Part shown: piece by piece, positions 1-9,124 of the stretch
How the letters are laid out: each line of letters begins with the position of its first letter
Numbering within the stretch: position 1 is the first letter of the stretch
Origin: Moesziomyces globuligerus
Taxonomy: Eukaryota; Basidiomycota; Ustilaginomycetes; Ustilaginales; Ustilaginaceae
Assembly (NCBI GenBank): GCA_030849465.1
Contig: JARVLF010000014.1
Span: 496,001 to 560,000, forward strand
Length of the DNA stretch: 64,000 nt
Direction: 5' to 3'
Notes under the pieces: model-generated
What the model saw: only the letters and a program-made list of their open reading frames with translations
What the model was told of the DNA's origin: nothing
Databases searched by the model: none
Program-made: the position numbers and the translations under genes

Positions 1-253
1 CAAGTATTGAGCATGAGTGTCCCAAGCGGTAGCATCGGGCAGCGCTGTAAGCAGCTTGATGAACGAGTCTCGACCTGTGTGGGAATCTTGGGACTGCCAT
101 CAAGGCCTTGAGGGAAATATGAGATTCTGCTTCTTGCTTTGGCAGCGTCACAAGGTATGAAATCTCACTCATGTTCGCAATCTGACCGCCATTATCGCTT
201 AGGCTTGAGAGCGAATCCAGCCCGCGGATGTACATGGTCGATGATATCTGAGA

Positions 254-259
254 TATAAA
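254..259 (+). promoter_or_regulatory. TATA box of first tandem effector gene
   Basis: A TATAAA hexamer lies 59 bp upstream of the ATG at 313. The two paralogous genes downstream have TATATATA and TATATAT elements at nearly the same distance from their start codons, which supports both the promoter and the chosen starts. Confidence 0.6.
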
Positions 260-312
260 GGCTTCGGTCAGAAGCGGTGTAAGCAAAGGTTGAACAACAT
301 ACAGCTAGCGAG

Positions 313-1086
313 ATGTGGGGTCAGATCGTCTGTTACCTGCTGACGACAGCGGCGGTGCTTTTCAGCTCCGTCAGGACTGCTGGATCCAACGACGAGCAGG
401 GAAGGGTCGATCTCACTCTGCGACTGAAGCCGCCCTCCCCTCCGCGTTTTAGCGAGTCTAGTGGCAGCTCTACGACACTGAATGGCAACTCGTGGGGGCC
501 GACAATGGAGCGCTCCATGTTCATACGCGGTCCTGCTCCAGAGTCCGCCACGGATCTGCCCAGACACATGGAGACACACGACCGCGTTGCAGCAATTGCG
601 GAGGGCTCCAGCATGACTTTCTCAGAGAGGCGTAGTGTACAGGAACTACAGGCTGTCTGGTCCAATTACGCGCGGGCATACCTCGGCGAGGCCGTCACAG
701 AGCCGATTGTGGGTCGAGATTTCATCCCACAAAATGCCGTCATGTTCCAGCAACGACTCGAACATCTCGTCCACGCCAAGGAGTAAGTCTGCGTTGACAC
801 TCGGAACCGCTGAGAGAATAGAGGCTGACAGGCCCGTAATATTGCGTGGGTGAGACTGGTATTCCATATCCAAGGAAGAGCGATGGCCCCGGACGAGCTC
901 AGATTCAAGAACAACCCCTTTAAAAACTGGCGTTCGACCGCACACAAGATAGCTCCGCACGGAATGCCGGTCTTCGCTCCGACACTGTTGCCGTGGAGGG
1001 CCCAATCTGACATAAAGCACATGTATGAAGTCGAAGATCTGGTCAGCCGCCATGCTCGCCGCATCCTTTTCTTCCGCCCACTCTGA
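313..1086 (+). CDS. Candidate secreted effector, tandem family copy 1 (two exons)
   Basis: Exons 313-782 and 855-1086 give 233 residues; the intron 783-854 starts GTAAGT and ends AG. The N-terminus has a hydrophobic signal peptide (about residues 1-23). The mature protein begins with a short acidic stretch, then DLTLRLK, a Pro/Ser-rich linker, and a C-terminal module with W-x2-Y, F-x-P, F-x2-RL before the splice and an F-x-NW-type motif after it. It has no cysteine after the signal peptide. The acceptor was chosen because it gives the same phase (one base completing the last codon) and the same following residues as in the two paralogues. I recognise no biochemical domain. Smut fungi keep plant-colonisation effectors in such tandem families, so an effector role is the best inference. 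Known Ustilago families such as eff1 are possible relatives but I could not verify this. Confidence 0.75.
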
Positions 1087-1711
1087 AGGTGCGAGCAATT
1101 GATGCCATACTGCCTCTTGCTGCCATGTTTGCGACTACCGATTCGAATTGTCATGGGCTCATCGACGCTCGGATATTACTTCGCAGCCTAATCAATGTAA
1201 TGCTTGATATTACGGTGCGGAGGGTGTCCAGGAAGGTTATGCAGGCATCGAGTTACGGATGTGACAGTGCGTTTGCAGACGATACGGAATCAGGATCGAA
1301 CGCGAATGTGAATCAGCTTCTTCAAGCAAAATGAAACGAGTGGGAAAAGCCATGTTTGAAGTCAGCGTAGCCTTTGAAAGATGCTACTTTACACGATGAA
1401 CCAGCATCGCGTCGAGGTGTGAAGCCGGTCTGAGCTGATCCCGAGGGGAGACAGATTAGAACCGATGCGAAAGCAGCTCGATTGAAGGTCATTCTTATTC
1501 TGGATCCCCGGTGGCGGCGACTACGATGGCCGATGCTGTATGAGTCATAGCTGATGCGTACTTAGAATCACGTCAAATGAGCCCTGCCGCCCGCATCTCG
1601 CTTCCCACGAGCACGGACACTTGACTGTGCTGAAGACTGAGGGTGGGCTTCAGGCACAAGAGGGCCGCCGGTTCAGCTGTGGGCTTTCCAGGGGCATGCT
1701 CATAGCAAGGG
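1087..1711. other. Intergenic region, effector copies 1-2
   Basis: About 625 bp holding the 3' end of copy 1 and the promoter of copy 2. Short open frames exist on both strands but none has a signal peptide or resemblance to the neighbouring family. No repeat was noticed. Confidence 0.5.
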
Positions 1712-1719
1712 TATATATA
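1712..1719 (+). promoter_or_regulatory. TATA box of second tandem effector gene
   Basis: TATATATA ends 47 bp before the ATG at 1767 and starts 55 bp before it, matching the spacing in copies 1 and 3. Confidence 0.6.
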
Positions 1720-1766
1720 CGTAAGGGGTCGAGCGGTCCGTCGATTCACAAGAACGCTTGGCAATC

Positions 1767-2595
1767 ATGTTGATCAAGCTCGTCTGGTTTCTGCTGGTGA
1801 TAGCGGTGTCGTTCTTCAGCTCAGTCCAAGCTCCGGGCAGCATCGTCGGGGAGAGCAATGGGCTGGACCTGGAGCTGAGGCTGAAGGCTCTTTCGCCTCC
1901 CCGTTCCGATGGCTCTAGCGACAGCTCACGAACGATGCCCGGCAGCCCGGGGGAAACATCATCAATCCATCCGATGGTGTGGGATCAGTCCGTCTATGAC
2001 CCGATGCTTCAGACACAGCGCGTCCCGGATCTCTCGAGGGAAGCCTTCAGTAGCGACCAACATGGCGGTCACGGGGTGATGGACAAGGCAAGCCCGAGTG
2101 TACCTGAATGGGACAGGTCCAGAGGAAAGGAACCGTCTCCAGAGGCCGGTCAGCGGCTGAAACTTCTCTGGAAGACCTATTCAGATGAGTACCTTGCCAA
2201 ACCGATCGAGCGGCCCGTTTCCCTCGGAACCTTTTACCCCGAGAGGGCACTCCGGTTTGACAGGCGTCTCACAGACCTCAAGCGACTGAAAACGTACGTG
2301 GTAAGCGAGCATGCCTGTCGGATCGCCCGCGTTCCTCTGATTTACAGCTGTCACTTTCTGCGCGGACAGATTGGTCCTCGATATGGACGGAGGCGTTTCA
2401 TTTTACGAGCCAGAAGTCTTCACCCTGAAGAGGCACTTTCACGACTGGAAAAGCGCGGTGAAGGAGTTTGCTCCTGATGGAGCTGATATCGAAGCGAACT
2501 CGAAGCTGAAGGGCATGGCCAAGAGCGATACGGTGCGCATTGAGATGGTCGAAAACCTGCTCGGACGCATTATTCCCCACATGGTTCCTCCCTAG
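1767..2595 (+). CDS. Candidate secreted effector, tandem family copy 2 (two exons)
   Basis: Exons 1767-2293 and 2370-2595 give 250 residues; the intron 2294-2369 starts GTACGT and ends ACAG. I chose the ATG at 1767 because it begins the signal peptide (MLIKLVWFLLVIAVSFF) at the usual distance from the TATA box. The mature part shows DLELRLK, then SPPR and a GSSDSS stretch, a variable central region, and the conserved module W-x2-Y...F-x-P-x2-A-x2-F-D-x-RL before the splice. Exon 2 encodes a segment with F-x-DW, an FAPDG element and a helical IEMVENLLGR tail. No cysteines occur in the mature protein. Splicing between phase-2 sites is needed; unspliced reading continues into an unrelated frame to 2477. 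Function unknown; secreted effector inferred from family, signal peptide and cluster context. Confidence 0.75.
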
Positions 2596-2881
2596 CTGTT
2601 AGAAACTCATACGGCTCAGTTCGAAGATCAATGTTGAGCCGGTCTTGCGATTGTATGGAAGGCTCCTACCACCGGACATCGGGTCTGTGAGCTTCGTGAT
2701 CCCATAGCGAGACGGTGGAACAAAGTAGTGTCTAAAAGACATCATCATGTGAAGCTGCTCGGCGGGAGTTGGATCTTGAGCGCTTTGGCTGACTCTCACA
2801 TTTATCATATGAGAGAGGTGGAGGGTTTGACCGGTGCCACTGATGAAGCCAGCTTGCTTGACGACGGTCGGTTGTCAAAGG

Positions 2882-3045
2882 CAGCTCATCGTTGCGGTGG
2901 AAACGACAGTAGGCTTTCCAGCTCGTTCAGCTCATGGTTGTGATGCAGACGACAGTAGGCTTTCGAGCTCATCGTCGTTGTGGAAACAACAGTAGGTTTT
3001 TCAGCTCATCGATTGTGGTGGAATCAACAGTCGACTTTTCAGCTT
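2882..3045. repeat. Minisatellite of about four 37-46 bp units
   Basis: Four imperfect direct copies of a unit that starts CAGCTCATCG and ends near ACAGTAGGCTTT are visible at about 2882, 2919, 2965 and 3002. The second copy carries a short insertion. The array sits just upstream of the promoter of effector copy 3 and is not seen upstream of copies 1 or 2. Confidence 0.7.
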
Positions 3046-3180
3046 TATCTCCATGGCATTCTGAGGACAGGCTATCATGATATGAGCCTGATATCTTCGT
3101 AGGTCCGGCTCACAAATCCGACTGACGGCTTCATTTTGACCGAAGGACCGGAACCGTTTCACCGACGTGACTGTCGAAAG

Positions 3181-3187
3181 TATATAT
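3181..3187 (+). promoter_or_regulatory. TATA box of third tandem effector gene
   Basis: TATATAT begins 59 bp before the ATG at 3240, the same spacing as in copy 1. This argues for the 3240 start rather than an earlier in-frame codon at 3195, which lies only 14 bp from the TATA element. Confidence 0.6.
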
Positions 3188-3239
3188 CTGCACCTTGGGC
3201 ACGGACTTTCAAGCCTGGGAGCTACCAGCATACCTGAAG

Positions 3240-4083
3240 ATGCGTACAAGGACGATCTTGAACGTGCTGGTGGTGCTGGTGCAGCTTTTCGGAGCAGTAC
3301 TATCTACGGGCAGCTCCGACGAAGAGCCCGGAAGGAGGCGTGTAATCGCGCGGCTCAGGTTTCCTTCCCTTGCGGGCAAAGACGGTTCTAGCGATTCCTC
3401 CAAGACCACCTCTGGGGACACATCGAATTCCCTCTCGGAACAGGTGGGAGAAGCACGATCTTCTAGTCGCGGGCTGTGGCAGCCAGTATTCGTAAACCGG
3501 GTGGAGCCCAACGGAGGCCTGTTGAGCAATCCAGGAGCTGGAACGAGCGCAGGAGGTCCAAGTGGAAGTCGTTCGCCTCCGATCGGGCGGAGTGCACCAA
3601 CAAAGGAAGCCGAGCAGCTGCACAGGGCCTTGAAGAAATACTGGGACCAATACGGTAGTGGGCCACCCGAAGGTCCAGTCGTTGGCGAGAGGTTCCATCC
3701 CCAAAAGGCGATGCAGTTCGACGAACGGCTCGAAAAGCTCAAGCAAATCCGGAAGTAAGTATAGTCGCGCTCGGCCATGGCTTCACGGCGTACGACTGAC
3801 AATCTCGCACCACGGCATGGCTAGACTGGCATGGAAAACGGTTCCAGACGGATACTTCCGTCCGAATGAGGTCAGGCTACTGAAGGGACGCTTCCGAAAT
3901 TGGCCTCTCCTGATGATCAAAACTGTCCCTGGCCACATTTTGCGGCTGGAACAAGATGTCCCAGCGACGAGAGAGCTGAAGAACTGGGCCCACAGAGATG
4001 TCAACCTGTTGCAGGACATGGAGCGGCTGATCCGGCGCCTCGACGAACTCTTTCATCCACCTCCTCTTCCGCCTCCGCTCTGA
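3240..4083 (+). CDS. Candidate secreted effector, tandem family copy 3 (two exons)
   Basis: Exons 3240-3754 and 3825-4083 give 257 residues; the intron 3755-3824 starts GTAAGT and ends CTAG. The signal peptide (MRTRTILNVLVVLVQLF) is followed by an RLR segment and GSSDSS, a Gly/Ser/Pro-rich variable region, then YW-x2-Y...F-H-P-Q-x-A-x2-F-D-x-RL before the splice. After the splice come D-G-Y-F-R-P, an F-R-NW motif, and a helical region rich in Leu/Arg/Glu (DMERLIRRLDELF) ending in a proline-rich tail, the longest C-terminus of the three copies. The mature protein has no cysteine. Intron position and phase are identical to the other copies, so the three arose by tandem duplication of a spliced gene. 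Function unknown; effector inferred. Confidence 0.75.
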
Positions 4084-4694
4084 CAACCTTCAGCCGCGAA
4101 GTCTCGCATTGATAAGATCTACCCATGAGCTAGGCAGCCACTCTGAAGAGAATGTCGAGTTTGTGTTAGGCTCAGAGATATGTTGATTGATGTGAGACAG
4201 TACAACTGCAAACCCAAGCCTTGATGCGATGGGTGTCGAGAGCCCAGACAGCCACTCTGACGAGAGAGCCGAGATTGCGTCGGGCGCAAGGGAATTCGGT
4301 GAACAGTGTGGGACTAGGCGAGAGGATGAGCGAGGTAGCTACCCTTCTCGCTGTCGTGGACAGGGCCTGGTCGGAAGGGGGTCATGGGCAGCGCGGCGGC
4401 CACTACCATGAGCGCGAGGAAAGCGCGGAACGAGCGAGGATTCAAGCAGCTGATCAACATCATGGCTGACAAGGTTGTGGTCGTGAGCCAACCTTTCCTG
4501 CCTTGTTCCATTCTTACCCACGCTTGTCCTCACGCAGTGCGAAATGAAGTGACCCTCTTTTAACCCCACCCCCATCGCGCCAGATGGGGCTGAGCTACGA
4601 GTCAAGCTAGGCGTGTTGGAACCTGCCATTTGCTCGAATGAGAAGGGGCGGCACCGAGACTAAAGGAATGTGAAGCGGTCAGGGTTACAGGGGG
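4084..4694. other. Intergenic region between convergent effector genes
   Basis: The stretch separates the stop of copy 3 from the stop of the minus-strand secreted protein. A short imperfect direct duplication is seen: a GCCACTCTGA(A/C)GAGA segment occurs near 4137 and again near 4251. A small minus-strand ORF with a signal-peptide-like start lies inside (4314-4463, listed separately). Confidence 0.5.
4314..4463 (-). CDS. Possible very small secreted peptide
   Basis: A 49-residue open frame on the minus strand begins MMLISCLNP, continues with a strongly hydrophobic stretch (AFLALMVVAAAL) typical of a signal peptide, and ends after a short polar tail. A TTAAAA element lies about 95 bp upstream on the same strand. 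I recognise no homologue. It may be a real small secreted peptide, the first exon of a longer gene, or chance in GC-rich DNA. The effector-cluster setting makes it worth noting, but support is weak. Confidence 0.25.
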   Translation of the reverse strand: MMLISCLNPRSFRAFLALMVVAAALPMTPFRPGPVHDSEKGSYLAHPLA

Positions 4695-5528
4695 CTATAG
4701 GTGAACACGACCCTCGAAGGCCTTGTGAAGTTCGTCGACGAAGCGTTGTCGGTCTTGTGTGGCGCTGAGAGCATCGGCCGTACGTGTGTCCTCCCAGACC
4801 CTGCTGGACGAGGCTACCTCAGGCTTGACTGCTGACTTGCCCTTTCGCGATCGGGTCTCCGTCGCCTGGTCCTCGCCTGAGCTCGGCTCAGCGGCGAGTT
4901 TGGTGACCCAGCCGAGGTGGTCGGTAAGATGGCCGTTCCTAAGCACATTGGTGGCGCCGTCCTGGCTGACCCGGATGAGCGAAGCCCAGAAGCGGTACAT
5001 GTCCTCTTCGTACCTCCTCAGCTCTTCGGACAGGCGTGCGTACCTCAGCACGGTCGCGATCTGGGTCTGTCTCAGGAGCGCGCTGAGGTAGGTTCGGTGC
5101 ATCTCCTGATCGAGCAGCTGCGCCTTGGTGACGCCGGGTCGTTTGAGATCGAGTTCGAGCGAGTGCGACATGAGGTTGATGGCTCGGATAAGCTGCTGTT
5201 CCTTGAGCCACACCTCAAACGGCGGCGGGCGCAGCCAGGAGCCCTGAGGATAGCGGCGCGGGATGTCTTCGAGATAGTGCTTGCGCAGCGAGGGTTCGTT
5301 CCAGAAACCCGGCGGGCCGAGGACGGAGTAGTCGGGATGCTCGTGCATGCGTCTGTCGAATCCATCGCGCACCTGAGCCGGGAAGTCGGTCGGCTCCAGC
5401 ATCGCTCCTCGGTAGAGGTGGACCCGGTCGGCAGGAGGAGGCAGCAGCGGATCGAGGTGAGGCGAACCGGCGCCCGCGACGAGGCCGGTGAAAGGAGCAA
5501 GCACGACTAGGACGCGGAAGATGAGCAT
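4695..5528 (-). CDS. Secreted protein of effector cluster, 277 aa
   Basis: A single open frame encodes 277 residues with a signal peptide at the N-terminus (about residues 1-20, MLIFRVLVVLAPFTGLVAGA) followed by a proline-rich start of the mature chain. The rest looks helical and charged, with many Trp, Tyr and Arg residues and no cysteine. Near residues 49-60 it carries F-P-A-Q-x4-F-D-R-R, which matches spacing and residues of the F-x-P-Q-x4-F-D-x-R motif in the three tandem paralogues facing it, so distant kinship is possible. The C-terminal third is Ser/Lys/Glu-rich. It is convergent to copy 3 and divergent from the esterase gene at 6102. No enzymatic domain is recognised; a secreted effector is the best guess. 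Confidence 0.7.
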   Translation of the reverse strand: MLIFRVLVVLAPFTGLVAGAGSPHLDPLLPPPADRVHLYRGAMLEPTDFPAQVRDGFDRRMHEHPDYSVLGPPGFWNEPSLRKHYLEDIPRRYPQGSWLRPPPFEVWLKEQQLIRAINLMSHSLELDLKRPGVTKAQLLDQEMHRTYLSALLRQTQIATVLRYARLSEELRRYEEDMYRFWASLIRVSQDGATNVLRNGHLTDHLGWVTKLAAEPSSGEDQATETRSRKGKSAVKPEVASSSRVWEDTRTADALSATQDRQRFVDELHKAFEGRVHL

Positions 5529-6101
5529 CGTGAGAACGGACCCCCAAGCAGATGGTACTGTTCGTGACTGCAGCGATACGCGAGAATAAAGGAGAAGAGG
5601 CGAGAACAGGTCATGGTCCTCCGACTAAATGGGCTGAACGCTTCGTGCAATTGAAAAACTTGTGCTAGACCAGTGGGTTGGAAATGAAGGAGGAGGCAGC
5701 TGGGGAAAAAGACTTCCGTGAGTTGTGGGCTGATTGTGCAAGCTTTAGAAGGGCTTCATTCCGGCAAACTTGCCTCGCCGTGGCCGGTCGATACGACGGG
5801 AGAAGGGATGGACGGACGGTGGTGAGAATGCGTTTGATGTGTCGGGGCGGACTTGGACAGCTGGGCGCTTGTCGCGGCTTCGGCTAGCTGGAATGCAGCG
5901 TATACGTCAGACGTGCCGCGCGCGCATCGACAGCTTCTACTGCAGCGTTCTGACTGATGCCACCGCAGCAGCCGACCTGACTGCACGGATCTCCACACGC
6001 TTAAGCACGTGTTCGTCCATCCATCCCACTCCTCTCCGTATCTTCCCCCCATCCTATCCTAAATCGCCATATTTGCTCGACGCAGTCGGCGGTCCTTTGT
6101 C
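5529..6101. other. Divergent promoter region
   Basis: About 570 bp between the start codons of the minus-strand secreted protein and the plus-strand esterase. It must hold both promoters. No gene-like frame or repeat was recognised. Confidence 0.5.
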
Positions 6102-7970
6102 ATGAAGACCGCCTCTGGTCACCACGACCATCTCGGTCTGGCCTCGTGGACGTTCTACACACCTTCGCCCTTCCCGCGGCTGGAGCAGCGACTCTTACCG
6201 CCGCGCGATGCACGTACGCTCGAGGGCACCGCGCGCGCGCGCTTCCTCTCGCTCTTACGGCTGACGTACGTCGTGGTCGTCGTCATCCCCATCCACGTGG
6301 TCGCTGCGCTCGGCTCGCATGCGCTCGTGTCCAGGACACGCTGGCAGGAGCGAGGATGGGGGCGTTCCCGCTTCCCCACGCGACTGCCTGCGTGGGGGGT
6401 GGGCCAAACGCTCTGCGTACCGGTCATCGGCAGTCTCTTCTGGGCCATCGTCTACGGCACACCGCGAAGCATGGGCTGGGAGGAGGAACGCACCATGCCC
6501 GCGGCCAGCAAGTGGCTTTTTGGCCGCGGCCACGAGGGCTGGTGCATAGAAGCAGAGGCCGTCGTACTCCCTCCTCTTCCCACCGCCCACGCTGCAGCTT
6601 CCGTGGTATCCAAAGCCGATGCGAGCGGGAATGCCGCGGCCGATGGCAATGCTGTGTCCAACGGCAACACCGTTCCCAATGGAAGTGCGGGTGTTCGCAA
6701 GCGCAATCCGAACGGAGCGGGTGACTTTATCGACCAAGCCGCCAAGACGACCTCGCTGGACACGAACGAGACGCTCTCGACTGCCCCGGCTGCTGCAGCC
6801 TACAATGCGGTGGAAGAAGGCATACCGACGGACATTCTCACTGGTGATGTCGCCGGGGCGCGCGTCGGGGTGGTGCCTAAGGAGGTGGCGGCGTTCTGGC
6901 AGTGGAAGTCGGTGGCGGCGGCGGTGTCGCGCGGCAAGGTGATCTCGGTCAAGCCCGCGCACGACAGCGCCGGGATCGGAAGCGGCGTGGCGGCGTCGCC
7001 GTCGGAGCGCATGGTGATGTTCTTCGTCGGCGGGGGCTATCACTCGGGTCACGCGCCTCAGGGTCCGCTGAGCTGGACCGTGTGTCGGCAGACCTCGCTG
7101 CGCGTGCTCGGGGTCAACTTCCGCAAAGCGACGCGCGACGACCGCGCATTCCCCGCAGCGCTGCAGGATGCGCTGGCAGCGTGGGTGTATGTGACCAAGC
7201 GCCTGGGGTTTCAGCCGCACAACGTCATCCTCATGGGCGACTCGGCAGGTGGCGGTCTCGCCTTGGCGCTCCAGCTCTACCTCAGCGCTCACCTTTGGAA
7301 GCACCACAAAGACAAGCACAGGATCTCGCTCGGTAGGGCAAGGAAGTTGGTCTTACATAGCCCGATGGTGGATCTGACGCTAGGCACCGAGGCCTTTGTC
7401 AGGAATAGAGACGTCGATATCATCTCGCCCTACATGTGCAGCTTGGCCAGAGACAACTACCTTCGTCACTTCATCCCGCTCCCAGGTCGCCCAACACCAA
7501 CGGCGCCGGTAGGCGAGTGTAACGTCGATACCGTTGCAGACCGCTACGACCTAGATCCGTCGCTTCCGCTCCAGGAGCGAGGCGAGGGTTGGAACGACGA
7601 GATGGTGCGACTGGCTGCCGAGTTCAGCAGCACCGTATCGGCGCTCGGTGCCTTCCATCCACTCTTCTCTCCGGGACTCGATGCACGGACGAACCGATAT
7701 CTCGCCCAGACACTCATGCTGCTCACCCCACCGCCCGGTGTGGACGACGAGCTGCAGGTGCTCATCACGGCGGGCACGGCCGAGATCTTCCACGACCACA
7801 TCACGCACCTCGCGCGCAACCTGCGCGAGCTCGGCGGCCGCTGCGCCGAAGCGGTGCAGCTCAGCCTGGTCGAGTGCATCGACTGGCACCACGTCTTTGT
7901 CTTTGTCAACCTCCCCGGCAGAGTCAAGGCGCAGGTCGACGAGGTCGCAAGGAACTTTATGCTCGCATAG
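6102..7970 (+). CDS. HSL-family alpha/beta hydrolase (esterase/steryl acetyl hydrolase-like)
   Basis: The 622-residue product has a hydrophobic membrane-anchor-like segment near residues 52-70 (YVVVVVIPIHVVAALG) and a C-terminal alpha/beta-hydrolase domain. The nucleophile elbow GDSAGGG lies at 379-385 with Ser381. A likely acid is Glu561 in AGTAE, and the catalytic His is 596 or 597 in DWHHVF. The oxyanion-hole region is FVGGGYHSG at 308-316; families of this type usually have HGGG, so the leading His is replaced by Val. Between the anchor and the catalytic domain is a low-complexity insert (about 165-200) made of repeated (D/S)GN(A/T) units. The architecture resembles fungal steryl acetyl hydrolases and arylacetamide deacetylases that act at the ER membrane. 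The substrate is not known. Confidence 0.8.
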   Translation: MKTASGHHDHLGLASWTFYTPSPFPRLEQRLLPPRDARTLEGTARARFLSLLRLTYVVVVVIPIHVVAALGSHALVSRTRWQERGWGRSRFPTRLPAWGVGQTLCVPVIGSLFWAIVYGTPRSMGWEEERTMPAASKWLFGRGHEGWCIEAEAVVLPPLPTAHAAASVVSKADASGNAAADGNAVSNGNTVPNGSAGVRKRNPNGAGDFIDQAAKTTSLDTNETLSTAPAAAAYNAVEEGIPTDILTGDVAGARVGVVPKEVAAFWQWKSVAAAVSRGKVISVKPAHDSAGIGSGVAASPSERMVMFFVGGGYHSGHAPQGPLSWTVCRQTSLRVLGVNFRKATRDDRAFPAALQDALAAWVYVTKRLGFQPHNVILMGDSAGGGLALALQLYLSAHLWKHHKDKHRISLGRARKLVLHSPMVDLTLGTEAFVRNRDVDIISPYMCSLARDNYLRHFIPLPGRPTPTAPVGECNVDTVADRYDLDPSLPLQERGEGWNDEMVRLAAEFSSTVSALGAFHPLFSPGLDARTNRYLAQTLMLLTPPPGVDDELQVLITAGTAEIFHDHITHLARNLRELGGRCAEAVQLSLVECIDWHHVFVFVNLPGRVKAQVDEVARNFMLA

Positions 7971-8037
7971 ATCGTCGTAGAATGACCCATTTTACTTCTA
8001 GAGTTGCTGTCGGGGGCTGGAGTGTGAGGGTTTGGAT

Positions 8038-9124
8038 CTATGCTGTCGAAGGCTGGTCCTTCACGATTACGCTGTCCCGAAACAAAGAAGAGAAGTGAGC
8101 AGAACCGGACGGTGCAGGGGCGGCAAGCCGGAGGGTAAGGGTCGAGTACTTACTGGAAGTGGCTGAGACCGGGCACGGTGCGCAGGTTGGGCGGGTTGCA
8201 GAACCACGCTGTCTGGAACTTGGCTGGTGGCCATTGGGCCTCTACGTACCTGACGACGTGTCGGGAGGCCCAGGCGTGTGCGCGACTCACGTTCTCCTTT
8301 GTCAGTCGGCCCTGCTTCTCCTGAAGCTTGACCTGCGAATGCGATCCCAAGATCTCTGGAATCTCCTCTCCCTGCCAGGAATACCTTGGGTTTGTCGGTG
8401 TATCGGGCACGAAGCCTGTGAAACCTCTGATGCCGTCTCCGGTGACGCAGTCGTACAACTCGTCCCTGAGTTCTTGGTCAAAGGGGGTATCGTCTGTCGC
8501 GAAGAGCGAGGGGTGGAGGATGGGCAGCTTGGACCAAACGACCCAGTGAGAGCACCCGGCGGGGATGCCGTACGGCCAATCGTTGGGGATGGTCTTGACG
8601 AGGCTCGTCTCGTCGATCGTTTCGGCGTCTTGGACAAAGTGGCGCAGCACGATCCCACGCCTTGTCGGATGCGGAAGGACCTTTTCGGGCCAGGTCTCCT
8701 TGACCGCCTCCCTTGGGAGCGTGGTTCCGTTCGGAGTCTGTACGCCCGAGGGCGTCGACGTGCCCGAGGACAGGATCGAAGACGGGTCTTTCTGCGGACG
8801 GTCGAGCATGTTGGGGGGAGCCGGACCTGTACGTTGCTCCACGGGCCAACCAAGGCGGACGTGTCGGATGTAGTTTTCCAGCCCATCGTACTTGGCGCGC
8901 ACAGCGGGGGCGAATGCGCGATAGGCAGTATCGCAAACGGGGTCGCGGAAGAGCTGGTCGAGATCGCCGTGAGAAAGCACATCGACGACGTACTGCCAGC
9001 TCATAAACTGGTCGCCCGAAGTCGGGTCGGGATTCGGAAAGTAGGAGCCGCGCTCGCGGTCGTCGACGTAGGACGGTAGATGCCGCGACACCATCACGTC
9101 CCCACTCGATGATTCTCCGGCCAT
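8038..9124 (-). CDS. DUF3605 / GlcNAc-induced protein 1-like (two exons)
   Basis: Exon 1 runs 9124-8154 and exon 2 8071-8038, with an 82 bp intron (8153-8072) starting GTAAGT and ending ACAG. Splicing changes the end from a truncated GLSHFQ to GLSHFHVIV plus a short tail, the form expected in this family, where a conserved NPP-x-LR-x-VPGL-x-H segment closes the domain. The GCSHWVVW segment in the middle is also typical. The 3605-type domain family includes Candida GIG1, a protein induced by N-acetylglucosamine; its biochemical activity is not established. The first about 40 residues and a Ser/Thr-rich loop near residues 115-140 look disordered. An open frame extends upstream of the chosen ATG but has no better start. 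Confidence 0.8.

Noticed and set aside
1758..2477. Read-through version of effector copy 2 (239 residues)
   Set aside because: Its end after 2293 is unrelated to the family. Splicing at 2294-2369 gives the conserved exon 2.
3195..3758. Earlier start for effector copy 3
   Set aside because: It lies only 14 bp from the TATA element and its first 15 residues are not signal-peptide-like; the ATG at 3240 is.
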